This document shows, in pieces, positions 17,271-26,381 of a DNA stretch of 64,000 bases. Every line of letters begins with the position of its first letter. Positions within the stretch are counted from its first letter, which is position 1. Source of the DNA: Sulfurospirillum sp. (GTDB lineage: Bacteria; Campylobacterota; Campylobacteria; Campylobacterales; Arcobacteraceae). The stretch covers positions 62,001 through 126,000 of the forward strand of contig JAKZMJ010000002.1 in the NCBI GenBank assembly GCA_030491005.1, given 5' to 3'. Position numbers and translations under genes: made by a program. Below the pieces are notes generated by a model, which made no database searches, was not told the DNA's origin, and saw nothing but the letters and a program-made list of their open reading frames with translations.

Positions 17271-18412
17271 CCTCCTATTGCTTGGGCTGGGTCTGTTTTT
17301 ATAACTTTATATATCCCAAATAATGAGGCAAATATAGATGATATAAGTATCACAATAAAAAGTGCAATAGAATCTTGAAGCAATAACACTATTCTTTTAG
17401 GAAAACCACCACTTATAATATAAGCAAAAATATTACCTGATATAAATGCAAACACCCCTAAAGTAACAGTTTCTTGTATAATCATCTTAGCTATCGTAAA
17501 GTTTGGTATTCCTATTAGTTTTAGTATAGATATTTCTTTGATTTTTTCTAAAGTCATAGTATAAATGATAAGTGCGATTATAATAATAGATACAACTATT
17601 AAAATCACCGTAAACATTCCTATTTGTTTAGATGATTTTTTGATTACTTTTTGTAGTAAAAGATTTATTTGTTCATCTTTTGTAAATACTTTTTTATGAG
17701 TAGTTTTTTCTATATTTAATGCTACACTTTTTATATTATACCCGTCTTTTACCTTTGCTATTATAGCATTTACAAGGTGGGGATTTGAGCCTTTTATTCC
17801 TCTTTTTTCATCACTTCTTATTCTCTCATTTGTATAAGTAAATTGTAAAATAGCAGCATCTTTTAAGCTAGTAAATATAAGAAAATCTCCACCATTTGAA
17901 ACAGTATCTTCTGTAAGTCCAACAACTTTAAATTTATTTCTTCCAAGTGTAATATATTCACCTAATTTATAGTTTGTTTTTTTAGAAACTACTATCTCAA
18001 AGTGTTGTTTTTTTAGAACTCTACCTTCTATTAATTTTGATTTATTTATTACTTCAATTTTTCCAAAAGGGTCATATCCTACAAGCATAACTTTAAAATC
18101 ACCATATTTATTTTCCATCTGAAATGTTTGGAATGTTATAGCTTCTGCATATTTTATTCCATCTTGATAAGAAATCTGATTTTTCAAATCTTCATGAACT
18201 TTTGAAGTTTGAGCAAATGGTCCTAAGGTATCTTGTTGAACTACCCAAATATCTGTTTTAATATCAGTTACTAATACTTTAGCATCAAAAACCATACCAC
18301 GGTATACACCTATCATAGTCACAACAATGCCTAATAATGCACCAACCCCAATGGCAGTTACTAAAAATTTACCTAAAGAATGGGATATGTCTTTGTATGC
18401 AAGATTAATCAT
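17267..18412 (-). CDS. FtsX-like ABC permease (DevC-type)
   Basis: The 381-residue protein has one membrane segment near residue 20, a periplasmic domain to about residue 255, and three C-terminal segments with an FtsX-like block (MTLEKIKEISILKLIG). This arrangement matches DevC and MacB-type permeases that work with a membrane fusion protein. It ends on TGA, which overlaps the ATPase start. The start overlaps the end of the fusion protein gene by 8 bp. Confidence 0.87.
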   Translation of the reverse strand: MINLAYKDISHSLGKFLVTAIGVGALLGIVVTMIGVYRGMVFDAKVLVTDIKTDIWVVQQDTLGPFAQTSKVHEDLKNQISYQDGIKYAEAITFQTFQMENKYGDFKVMLVGYDPFGKIEVINKSKLIEGRVLKKQHFEIVVSKKTNYKLGEYITLGRNKFKVVGLTEDTVSNGGDFLIFTSLKDAAILQFTYTNERIRSDEKRGIKGSNPHLVNAIIAKVKDGYNIKSVALNIEKTTHKKVFTKDEQINLLLQKVIKKSSKQIGMFTVILIVVSIIIIALIIYTMTLEKIKEISILKLIGIPNFTIAKMIIQETVTLGVFAFISGNIFAYIISGGFPKRIVLLLQDSIALFIVILISSIFASLFGIYKVIKTDPAQAIGG

Positions 18413-19538
18413 AATATATTTTCATACCATTTAAAAGAGTTTTCTTTTTTACATCAGGTATAAGTAATATATCATTTTCTGTGATATCTTTAGTAGCTGC
18501 ACCTTTGTTATCGTAAGCTAATATACTAAGTGTTTTAAAATTTACAATACCATTTTTTATTATCCAAACACCATTTTTTTCTTTATAAATAGCTAAAGCA
18601 GACAAAGGAATTTTTAAAATATTTTTCAACTCTTTTATTTTTATATTAACAACAGCTTGTTCTTCAAGATAAAAAGGAATAGGAAGATTATCAAAACTTA
18701 CATTTATCTCTCTTTCATTTGTAACACTATTGTTTATAGGCTTGATATTTGTAACTTTTCCATGAAATTTAATATTAGATGAACGAAGTTCAATTATTGC
18801 AATATTGCCTAGCTTTACATCTCCACTTATTCTAGTATCTATATGTGTTTTTATCCATACATCTTTTGGATTTACTATTTCAACAAGTGTTTGATTTGGA
18901 TTTATAATTGCAAAATTTGAGATAAGTTTTTTGGTAATATATCCATCAACTGGTGCAAAAATAGTATATCTTATAAGTTTTTGTTTTAGTCCATTTAAAC
19001 TAGCTTTTATCTGAGTTATTTGTGAATAAATAGATTTTATTTTTGCAGATAAACTACTTACTTTTAATTTTGAAATATTCATATTTGTTTTATATTTCTT
19101 AAAATCTAGTTCAGATATAGCTCCTTTTTTAAAAAGTTGTTGGTTTTTTGTATAAATATCTTCTTGATACTTATAAGATATAATTGAACTTTGTTTATCT
19201 AGTTCTAAGGCTTTTATATCATTTTGTAGTTTTTTTATATTTGCATCTAGTTCATCTATTTTATCACTTAAATCTATGGAATCAATTTTTGCAATTAAAG
19301 TGCCTTTTTTTATAAAATCACCTTCATTAATCTCAAAAGATAGTACTTTACCACCATAAATAGAAGCTACTTTATATATATCTTTTGCACCAACATTACC
19401 AATACCATTAACTTTTACACTCATATTACTTACACTTGCTTGTATAGTTTTAAATGTGTGTTTTGGTATATAGATTTTTTTATAAAATCCAAATCCTAAT
19501 ATAAGTATAATTACTGTGAATATTAAATATTTTTTCAT
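18405..19538 (-). CDS. Membrane fusion protein (HlyD/DevB/MacA-type)
   Basis: Residues 5-20 anchor the protein in the inner membrane. They are followed by a barrel/lipoyl half (GGKVLSFEINEGDFIKKGTLIAKID), a coiled-coil hairpin (about 95-190), the second lipoyl half (YTIFAPVDGYITKKLIS) and a C-terminal barrel. This is the periplasmic adaptor of a three-part exporter and would dock to a TolC-type outer membrane channel, which is not in the window. First gene of the exporter operon. Confidence 0.87.
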   Translation of the reverse strand: MKKYLIFTVIILILGFGFYKKIYIPKHTFKTIQASVSNMSVKVNGIGNVGAKDIYKVASIYGGKVLSFEINEGDFIKKGTLIAKIDSIDLSDKIDELDANIKKLQNDIKALELDKQSSIISYKYQEDIYTKNQQLFKKGAISELDFKKYKTNMNISKLKVSSLSAKIKSIYSQITQIKASLNGLKQKLIRYTIFAPVDGYITKKLISNFAIINPNQTLVEIVNPKDVWIKTHIDTRISGDVKLGNIAIIELRSSNIKFHGKVTNIKPINNSVTNEREINVSFDNLPIPFYLEEQAVVNIKIKELKNILKIPLSALAIYKEKNGVWIIKNGIVNFKTLSILAYDNKGAATKDITENDILLIPDVKKKTLLNGMKIYYD

Positions 19539-19709
19539 TATTTACCTCTTTTTATTTTTATAATTTTACATTGCCTATATTAATAAAATATTAACATAAT
19601 CAAAATTTATCACTTTTGATTTTTAAGGGCATTAAAATATAGTATAAAAAATTAATGAAATATATATTATGAAGAGATATGATTGTATTTATATGCCTAA
19701 TTATTAGCA

Positions 19710-20603
19710 TTATTTTTTAGTATATATTAGATGCCCAAATTGTTGAATGAATAAGCCAAAGATAATCAAGCACAATCCAACTATGGTTGATAATAAAATA
19801 GTCTCTTTTACTATAAAATATATGAATATAAGAGATATAAAAGGAGCTATAAAAATGAGATTTGCAATTTTTGTTGTTGAACTTGTAAGGCTCATAGCTT
19901 TTAGCCAAAATAAAAATGTAATACTCATCTCAAATAACCCCACATAAACGGCTCCATAAATTCCTTTAATATCAGGAATACTAAAGCCTTCAGTAAAATA
20001 AATATATATAGCTATCAAAGGCAAAGCAATTAAAAAATTACAAAACAATCCAATAACTGGATCTGCTTTTATCTTTGTATTATAAATCCAATATAAAGAC
20101 CAAAAAATTGTAGATAATAAAGCTAAGAATACCCCATAAGAATTTGTAAAATCAAGGGAAAAAGGATCGCCTTTTGTAGCTATTATTAAAACACCAACAT
20201 AGCATATTAATCCAGCAAAAAAATCTTCTATTTTTAGCTTTTGCTTTAACAAAGGAATTGATAAGTATGTCAATGTTAAAGCCCAAGTATAGTTAATAGT
20301 TTGTGCTTCTTGAACTGGCAATAAATCATAAGCTTGAAATAAAACTATATACATCAAAAAAGGATTTAAAATACCTAAAAATAGTATAAATAAAAATCTT
20401 CTTTTAAAATGTTCTAGTATTTTATTAAGTTTTTTTTGATAAAGTAAAATCATAAATAAAATAATAATTGAGGTGATAACTGCATATAAAACTAGTTGTA
20501 TAGGACTTAAGTATTCTAAAGATAGCTTAAAAGCACTTGCAACTGTCGACCATAAAAAAACTGCGATTAAAGCATAGAGATAAGATAACTTTTGATTTTT
20601 CAT
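19710..20603 (-). CDS. EamA/DMT-family transporter
   Basis: About ten hydrophobic segments in two EamA repeats: the first has LWSTVASAFKLSLEYLSP and the second FWSLYWIYNTKIKADPVIG. The ATG at 20603 (MKNQKLSY) has AAAGG 8 bases upstream, better placed than the GTG nine bases earlier. The family moves metabolites or drugs, and the substrate cannot be told. Separate from the exporter operon downstream (171-bp gap). Confidence 0.85.
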   Translation of the reverse strand: MKNQKLSYLYALIAVFLWSTVASAFKLSLEYLSPIQLVLYAVITSIIILFMILLYQKKLNKILEHFKRRFLFILFLGILNPFLMYIVLFQAYDLLPVQEAQTINYTWALTLTYLSIPLLKQKLKIEDFFAGLICYVGVLIIATKGDPFSLDFTNSYGVFLALLSTIFWSLYWIYNTKIKADPVIGLFCNFLIALPLIAIYIYFTEGFSIPDIKGIYGAVYVGLFEMSITFLFWLKAMSLTSSTTKIANLIFIAPFISLIFIYFIVKETILLSTIVGLCLIIFGLFIQQFGHLIYTKK

Positions 20604-21016
20604 GAATTTCACCTTTGGTATTGTAGCAAAAATTTGCTTATAAATATGAGAAATATATTCTTAGTTAAATAGCAACTAATTTTCTTGAAGATGGAATCTT
20701 CTCTCATATTATTAGAGGTGACCTATAGTATTATTGCATTTTAATTATTTGATTTATTTATTTGGACTATTCATTTTGAAATTATCACTTTTTTAGGATT
20801 AACAATAAAGCAGTTAATATGAATTTTGTTAGGGTAGGAATAACTTCCTACCTCGTAAAATTTTATCAGTTATTGACTGTTCTTATTGTGCTATAACTAC
20901 CTAACTGTGTCACAAGTTAATTAAAAAGTATAATTAATTGCTTAGATTTTTTGACCGTATATTATTTTGTGAACTCTATACAAATATATTATACAAGATT
21001 TGTAAAGTTTATTATT
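20604..21016. other. Intergenic stretch with one strong hairpin
   Basis: No gene is seen in these 413 bases. A perfect 8-bp stem with a four-base loop, GGTAGGAA-TAAC-TTCCTACC, lies at 20833-20852. It is not followed directly by a T-run on either strand, so it is either an imperfect terminator or part of an RNA. The rest is A/T-rich without clear signals. Confidence 0.5.
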
Positions 21017-21382
21017 TTAATTTCCTATGGAAACACCTAAATTACTGTTCCTAACGATTGTTTTTTTACTTACATTTACATTTGAACTAATGTTAGAATT
21101 TTTTATTCTTGCATTTCCTTTTATCATTACGCCTAAATTACTTTTTATTATGATTGCTTTTTTACCTACATTTGTGTTTGAAGTAATATTAGAGCCTTTA
21201 ATTATTATTTTGTTTCCTTTTATTTTTATACCAATATTAGAATCTAATATTATTGCTTTTTTGCCTATATTTGTTTTTGAGGCAATATTAGAATTTTTAA
21301 TAATCACCTTACTTTTCGCTGCTATCGCACTTGAAACAAATACTAATATTAATAATATACTTGAACTAATTTTTTTTAACAT
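21017..21382 (-). CDS. Short exported repeat protein, paralogue of the 503-residue protein
   Basis: A Sec signal peptide (MLKKISSSILLILVFVSSAIA) is followed by about three 32-residue units of the kind S-x-I-x-[ST]-N-[ITV], then G-K-K, then I-x-x-S. Examples are SNIASKTNIGKKAIILDSNIG and SNLGVMIKGNARI. The signal peptide and ending (LGVSIGN) closely match those of the long paralogue 111 bp upstream (IIGVSIGG). This could be a minor subunit or nucleator of the same structure, by analogy with CsgB and CsgA. That role is inference. Confidence 0.75.
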   Translation of the reverse strand: MLKKISSSILLILVFVSSAIAAKSKVIIKNSNIASKTNIGKKAIILDSNIGIKIKGNKIIIKGSNITSNTNVGKKAIIIKSNLGVMIKGNARIKNSNISSNVNVSKKTIVRNSNLGVSIGN

Positions 21383-21492
21383 TTTTTTCCTTAAATTTTT
21401 ATAGTAACTTAAAATTTACTTTTCTATTTATATATTTACATTCTTTATTATATTTGTCAACTTTAATATATATTATTAACAATTCCTTGATT

Positions 21493-23004
21493 TTAGCCTC
21501 CTATAGAAACACCTATTATACTTCCTTTTATTGTAGAACTTTTACCTATTCTTACGTTTGAACGAATATTTGTATTGTTCATTCTTGTGTTTCCTTTGAT
21601 ACTTGTGCCAATAATACTATCTTTGATTATAGATTTTTTACCTATTCTTACATTTGAACTAATATTTGTATTGTTCATTCTTGTGTTTCCTTTGATACTT
21701 GTGCCAATAATACTATCTTTGATTATAGATTTTTTACCTATTCTTACATTTGAACTAATATTTGTATTGTTCATTCTTGTGTTTCCTTTGATACTTGTGC
21801 CAATAATACTATCTTTGATTATAGATTTTTTACCTATTCTTACGTTTGAACGAATATTAGAGTTGCTTATTTTAGTGTTTCCTTTGATACTTGTGCCAAT
21901 AATACTATCTTTGATTATAGATTTTTTACCTATTCTTACGTTTGAACGAATATTAGAGTTGCTTATTTTAGTGTTTCCTTTGATATTTGTACCAATTTCA
22001 CTATTTTTTATTCTTGCTTTGTCACCTATTCTTACGTTTGAACGAATATTAGAGTTGCTTATTTTAGTGTTTCCTTTGATATTTGTACCAATTTTACTAT
22101 TTTTTATTCTTGCTTTGTCACCTATTCTTACGTTTGAACGAATATTAGAGTTGCTTATTTTAGTGTTTCCTTTGATATTTGTACCAATTTTACTATTTTT
22201 TATTCTTGCTTTGTCACCTATTTTTACGTTTGAACGAATATTAGAGTTGCTTATTTTAGTGTTTCCCTTGATATTTGTACCAATTTCACTATTTTTTATT
22301 CTTGCTTTGTCACCTATTCTTACGTTTGAACGAATATTAGAGTTGCTTATTTTAGTGTTTCCTTTGATATTTGTACCAATTTCACTATTTTTTATTCTTG
22401 CTTTGTCACCTATTTTTACGTTTGAACGAATATTAGAGTTGCTTATTTTAGTGTTTCCCTTGATATTTGTACCAATTTCACTATTTTTTATTCTTGCTTT
22501 GTCACCTATTCTTACGTTTGAACGAATATTAGAGTTGCTTATTTTAGTGTTTCCTTTGATATTTGTACCAATTTCACTATTTTTTATTCTTGCTTTGTCA
22601 CCTATTTTTACATTTGAATTAATAGTAGAATTATCAACTTTTATTCTGTTCCCACTTATATTTGTACCAATTTTACTATTTTTTATTCTTGCTTTGTCCC
22701 CTATTTTTACATTTGAATTAATAGTAGAATTATCAACTTTTATTCTGTTCCCACTTATATTTGTACCAATTTTACTATTTTTTATTCTTGCTTTGTCCCC
22801 TATTTTTACATTTGAATTAATTGTAGAATTTTTAATTGTAATTCTTTTAGCTTTTAAGGTTGTACCAATTCTATTACCTACTAATTTTGCTTTTTTACCT
22901 AAACTTACTTGTGCTTTGATTGTATTCTCATTTTTTGTTGCTGCTATTGCACTTGACACTAATACTGCTATTGCGAATATACTTAAACTAATTTTTTTTA
23001 ACAT
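21493..23004 (-). CDS. Exported 32-residue tandem-repeat protein (503 aa), probable beta-solenoid
   Basis: A Sec signal peptide ending SSAIAA is followed by about 15 units with period 32 residues. Each unit has two half-repeats of 15 and 17 residues: SEIGTNIKGNTKISN and SNIRSNVRIGDKARIKN. The regular S-x-I-x-S-N-V/I spacing with Gly turns predicts stacked beta strands. Lys, Arg, Asn and Ser dominate and there is no Cys, Trp, Phe, Tyr or His in the repeat region. Two unit types exist: IGDKARIKNS towards the N-terminus and IGKKSIIKDS towards the C-terminus. It lies in an operon with CsgG-like genes, which suggests secretion as a fibre or coat subunit. No known family is recognised. Confidence 0.82.
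   Translation of the reverse strand: MLKKISLSIFAIAVLVSSAIAATKNENTIKAQVSLGKKAKLVGNRIGTTLKAKRITIKNSTINSNVKIGDKARIKNSKIGTNISGNRIKVDNSTINSNVKIGDKARIKNSKIGTNISGNRIKVDNSTINSNVKIGDKARIKNSEIGTNIKGNTKISNSNIRSNVRIGDKARIKNSEIGTNIKGNTKISNSNIRSNVKIGDKARIKNSEIGTNIKGNTKISNSNIRSNVRIGDKARIKNSEIGTNIKGNTKISNSNIRSNVKIGDKARIKNSKIGTNIKGNTKISNSNIRSNVRIGDKARIKNSKIGTNIKGNTKISNSNIRSNVRIGDKARIKNSEIGTNIKGNTKISNSNIRSNVRIGKKSIIKDSIIGTSIKGNTKISNSNIRSNVRIGKKSIIKDSIIGTSIKGNTRMNNTNISSNVRIGKKSIIKDSIIGTSIKGNTRMNNTNISSNVRIGKKSIIKDSIIGTSIKGNTRMNNTNIRSNVRIGKSSTIKGSIIGVSIGG
21520..22900. repeat. Tandem 96-bp coding repeats
   Basis: The repeat protein gene consists of 96-bp units that recur almost unchanged between about 21840 and 22610. 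A short GTTTGAACGAATATTAGAG segment recurs every 96 bp. Small variants (CCTTTG/CCCTTG, CTATTCTT/CTATTTTT, TTTCAC/TTTTAC) alternate in blocks, which points to recent duplication of two-unit blocks. Copy number is likely to vary between strains. The opposite strand has no stops across the array, which is a by-product of the repeat. Confidence 0.85.
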
Positions 23005-23022
23005 TTTTTTTCCTTAAATTTT

Positions 23023-24237
23023 TTATAGTAACTCAAAATTTACTTTACTATTTATATATTGACATTCTTTATTATCTTTATTATTACATTGATTTTTGAT
23101 ATTAAAAGATTTTATAATCATATCACCTCTACTTATTCCCTTTTTTTGAAGAAATTTAAATATTTTTTTTCCTCCTTTATGATTTAATAAAGAATTTCCA
23201 TAACTTTTTATGATAAGTTTTTGTATATTTCCTATGTTTTTTTCTTCTTTGTAAAAATTAAATAATTTATTTAGTTTTTTAAACTCTGTATTTTTATTCA
23301 ATCCACCAAAGCTTTTATTTTTCAATAAAGCATATAAGTATACCTCTATATCTTCTACCGAATCAATTTTTTTGACTAAATTTAAAATTTTTATTTTTTT
23401 AGTTGATGTGTGATTTCTCTTTTTTGCTATACAAGTTTGAATTAAATATGAATATTTTTTAATAATATTTATATTAGTTCCACACATATTATTTTCTAAT
23501 ATATGTTTTGATATTTCATTTATGATTTGATTTACTATTTCTGGATTATTTTCTGTAAAACTTTTTTCAGAAATTAACACCAAATCTGATTGTATGGTAC
23601 GTAAATCTTTTTCTTGAGAAATCTTTTCTTTTTTAAATATTATTTGGTTAAAGCCCTTAATATTTGGTACACTAATAAATCTAATGCTATTTTTATATTT
23701 TTTAATTATTTTTGAATTAATATTATCAGAAAACGCAACTGCATCTAAGCCGTTTCCACTTATCATATTAGTCAAAGCTATTTCACTATTATCGTAGTAT
23801 TGATTAAAAACAATATCAAAATTTGACATTAATGTTAAAGAAAAAAGATCAATAGAACTATTTTCTACTCCAAAATTAATATTTCTATTGTGTAAATCAT
23901 AGATACTATTATATGCAGAATCTTTTCTTACAGCTATAAATATAGCTTCACTTTTTAAAGGAGATATTAAGGTATAATTTGAAAGTTTTTTAGAATCATT
24001 TTGATTTATTCCATGTAAAACACTTAGACTTGTAACTGCCAAGTCTACAGTTTTAAGCTGACCTAATTCATATAAAACTATTGATTCATTGTCTAAAGGG
24101 ATTAATTTAATATTTTGTATTAAGAGAGTAATTTTATTTAAGTATTCTTCTAAATATATATTATGCTTATCATAGGCTATTTTGATACTTGCAAAACTTA
24201 TATCAAATAATAGTATTAATCCAAATAAAAATTTCAT
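23023..24237 (-). CDS. Exported solute-binding-like protein (TAXI/PhnD-like fold) with extra C-terminal domain
   Basis: A signal peptide (MKFLFGLILLFDISFA) is followed by a domain that resembles periplasmic binding proteins of the PhnD or TAXI type: KIAYDKHNIYLEEYLNK, LKSEAIFIAVRKDSAYNSIYDL and an INFGVENSSIDLFS block near residue 120. From about residue 255 a Lys-rich domain follows, with three Cys near the end (NQCNNKDNKECQY) that is not part of that fold. No transporter genes are adjacent. A role in sensing or in guarding the exported repeat protein is possible but unproven. Confidence 0.6.
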   Translation of the reverse strand: MKFLFGLILLFDISFASIKIAYDKHNIYLEEYLNKITLLIQNIKLIPLDNESIVLYELGQLKTVDLAVTSLSVLHGINQNDSKKLSNYTLISPLKSEAIFIAVRKDSAYNSIYDLHNRNINFGVENSSIDLFSLTLMSNFDIVFNQYYDNSEIALTNMISGNGLDAVAFSDNINSKIIKKYKNSIRFISVPNIKGFNQIIFKKEKISQEKDLRTIQSDLVLISEKSFTENNPEIVNQIINEISKHILENNMCGTNINIIKKYSYLIQTCIAKKRNHTSTKKIKILNLVKKIDSVEDIEVYLYALLKNKSFGGLNKNTEFKKLNKLFNFYKEEKNIGNIQKLIIKSYGNSLLNHKGGKKIFKFLQKKGISRGDMIIKSFNIKNQCNNKDNKECQYINSKVNFELL

Positions 24238-24245
24238 TAATTATC

Positions 24246-25292
24246 TTATAAAAGCTTTTTAAAGCTTTTGGTTGATTGTGATAAAGTTACATTTTTTTGT
24301 TTTTCTTTATGAGCCTCTTCTAATAAGCTAATATATAGTTCTGCAGTAATACTTATATCTATAGGAAGAATTCCTTTTCTTTTTTTATATTTAATTATTT
24401 CATCATAAGTTCCTTCTGCTCTTATAAGCTCTAAAAGATATATTATAGTATTCTCTTGTTTATTCTCAGCTAATTTTACAAAGTTTCTTTTGATATCTCG
24501 TAACAATCTACGATCTTTTTTTGCACCTGGAACACAAAGCCAATATGGTTTTTTCTTAAGTTTTCCAATAAGTTCAATCATACTTAAATCTACTAATAGT
24601 CTAATAGCTGCATGTTTGCCTTGTTCTTTTGAAACCGAAGCACTAAGACCAAAACCACTTCCTAATATAGAAAAACCAAATTCTTTTGAAGCAGACTGTT
24701 TAATGACTTTTATACTATTAGAAGTTCTAACTTTAGAAACAAATCTTCTTGTTAATCCATCAAGAATATTAAAATCTAAAGTTATTTTTGCTACTTGATT
24801 ATCATCAGAGCCATCAGCATTTCCATCTGCTTCTCCTCGACCTTTTCCTACATGAAGAGATAAGTTGGCTCCTGCACTTGAACTTTCTAAAACATCATAT
24901 TCTGTTATTGCTCCTGTAACAATATAAAATTTTTTATTATCACCTATATCATCAGAACTTGAATATAAGGCTACTTTTTCACCTATTTCATTTAAAGCAC
25001 TAATTACCATCATAGTTATGTCTTTAGGCAATGCTGATCCTCCCGCACCACCTGTGTTATTGCTTACAGGACCAATAACGATATTAATTACATCATCATT
25101 ATACAAAGTTAATAATTCATTTAAGTTGTCAAGCCCATCAGTATATTTATTAATATTAAAGGTTACTTCACTGTTCTTTGCCAAATTAATTTTTGGCTGT
25201 ATTGATTTAGCTAGTTCTGTACTGCAAGCAGTGTAGTTTAATACTACAAATAGTATTACCCCTAAGTTTTTGAATATATTTTTAAATTTCAT
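24246..25292 (-). CDS. CsgG/HfaB-like outer-membrane lipoprotein
   Basis: The signal ends in the lipobox YTAC with Cys near residue 23. The mature part follows the CsgG pattern: a Gly/Ala-rich region (NNTGGAGGSALPKDITMMVISAL), FYIVTGAITEYD near residue 125, a Gly-rich stretch with LSLHVGKGRGEADG, then KITLDFNILDGLTRRFV and AAIRLLVDLSMIELIGKL. In CsgG this domain forms a nonameric pore that exports curli subunits. A C-terminal extension of about 100 residues is unlike CsgG. This gene is the main reason to propose a secretion role for the operon. Confidence 0.75.
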   Translation of the reverse strand: MKFKNIFKNLGVILFVVLNYTACSTELAKSIQPKINLAKNSEVTFNINKYTDGLDNLNELLTLYNDDVINIVIGPVSNNTGGAGGSALPKDITMMVISALNEIGEKVALYSSSDDIGDNKKFYIVTGAITEYDVLESSSAGANLSLHVGKGRGEADGNADGSDDNQVAKITLDFNILDGLTRRFVSKVRTSNSIKVIKQSASKEFGFSILGSGFGLSASVSKEQGKHAAIRLLVDLSMIELIGKLKKKPYWLCVPGAKKDRRLLRDIKRNFVKLAENKQENTIIYLLELIRAEGTYDEIIKYKKRKGILPIDISITAELYISLLEEAHKEKQKNVTLSQSTKSFKKLL

Positions 25293-25311
25293 TGTTTTCT
25301 CCTTTTATTTT

Positions 25312-25707
25312 TTAGTTTAAAATACTATTTTTTATTATTACTGTATTAGTAACCTTGCCTCTAAAGTTTTTATTTAATTTTATGCCATAAAGTCTTTTTT
25401 GATTTTTTGATTTTTTGTATTTTGCTAGTCCATATAGCTGACTGCTCTTTCTTTTTCTTAATTTTACATTTTTTACTTCTACATAACCAATAATTCTTGT
25501 ATATCTTTTGTTTCTAACTTCCAATCCTATAGTTTGACCATGTTCTTGAGCTTTGTAAAATTCTTTATTTCCATTGATAACTTTATAGTTAGCACCTTTA
25601 ATACCTTTAGCTGCTCTATTTTTTGCTAAAGACTTATTGTAAGAATTATTAGCATACAAATTTGTAATACCTATAATACAAATTATGATTATTTTTAAAG
25701 TTTTCAT
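25312..25707 (-). CDS. Small basic exported protein of unknown function
   Basis: The 131-residue protein has a signal peptide (MKTLKIIIICIIGITNLYA) and a very basic mature part with many Lys and Arg (KNVKLRKRKSSQLYG, YKKSKNQKRLYG). Its end, NTVIIKNSILN, resembles a half-repeat of the 32-residue repeat proteins. I recognise no family. The position directly before the CsgG-like gene makes it a candidate accessory or capping subunit. Confidence 0.65.
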   Translation of the reverse strand: MKTLKIIIICIIGITNLYANNSYNKSLAKNRAAKGIKGANYKVINGNKEFYKAQEHGQTIGLEVRNKRYTRIIGYVEVKNVKLRKRKSSQLYGLAKYKKSKNQKRLYGIKLNKNFRGKVTNTVIIKNSILN

Positions 25708-25708
25708 T

Positions 25709-26380
25709 TCATCCTCCTATATATATAAAATCATCAATATACTCTTGTGCATTAATATTGATTCTTTTTGATTTTCTATGTTTATTTTTTTTATAATATA
25801 TTATTTTTTTTTCTTTTTGTTTTATATTTAATTTTTTTAATAAAGTAATATCAATTGCTAAGTTATTTTTTGCTAAATCATAAGGAGTTTGTCCTTGTTT
25901 ATTCATAATATTTTTATTAGCACCTCGTTTTAATAAAAATTCAATAAGAAAATTTGCCGAGTATTGAACAGATAAATGTAAGAGAGTTTGTCCATTAAAA
26001 TCTTTTATATTTAAATTTGAGATTCTTAAAATAAAATAATAAGCGATATTATAATATTGTTTTTTGATTGCTAAATGAGCAGCCGTTACATTTTGATCTC
26101 CTGATATAAATTCAAAATCTGCACCTTTGTGAACTAGAAGTTTTATAAATTTAAGTCTATTTAAAGATATTGCTTTGTTTAATAATGTAGGTGTATATAT
26201 ATTATAAACATTAGGATTAATATTATTTTTGTAAAAGAATAATTTGAATTTATTATAATTATTGTTATTTATAAAACTAACTAATTGTAAATAGTTAGTT
26301 TTATTTTTAGAATAAATTTCTTTAGCATTTAATGAGATAAACAATGCTAGTAAAAAGTATATTAAGAATAATTTTTTCAT
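25709..26380 (-). CDS. Exported ankyrin-repeat protein
   Basis: A signal peptide (MKKLFLIYFLLALFISLNA) precedes about four ankyrin repeats: TPTLLNKAISLNRLKFIKLLVHKG, AAHLAIKKQYYNIAYYF, GQTLLHLSVQYSANFLIEFLLKRG and GQTPYDLAKNNLAID. Ankyrin repeats bind proteins, so a periplasmic scaffold or immunity-like role is plausible. The C-terminal 45 residues are Lys/Arg-rich. One base separates it from the next gene, so it belongs to the operon. Confidence 0.75.
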   Translation of the reverse strand: MKKLFLIYFLLALFISLNAKEIYSKNKTNYLQLVSFINNNNYNKFKLFFYKNNINPNVYNIYTPTLLNKAISLNRLKFIKLLVHKGADFEFISGDQNVTAAHLAIKKQYYNIAYYFILRISNLNIKDFNGQTLLHLSVQYSANFLIEFLLKRGANKNIMNKQGQTPYDLAKNNLAIDITLLKKLNIKQKEKKIIYYKKNKHRKSKRININAQEYIDDFIYIGG

Positions 26381-26381
26381 A

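Noticed and set aside
21520-22900. Regular repeats that might be a CRISPR array
   Set aside because: Units are 96 bp, contiguous, in frame and without unique spacers, so they are coding repeats.
21575-23017. A 480-codon open frame on the plus strand opposite the repeat protein
   Set aside because: It is a by-product of the 96-bp repeats lacking complementary stop codons. It gives a monotonous hydrophobic repeat with no start site and no plausible signal; the minus-strand gene has signal peptide, ribosome site and operon context.
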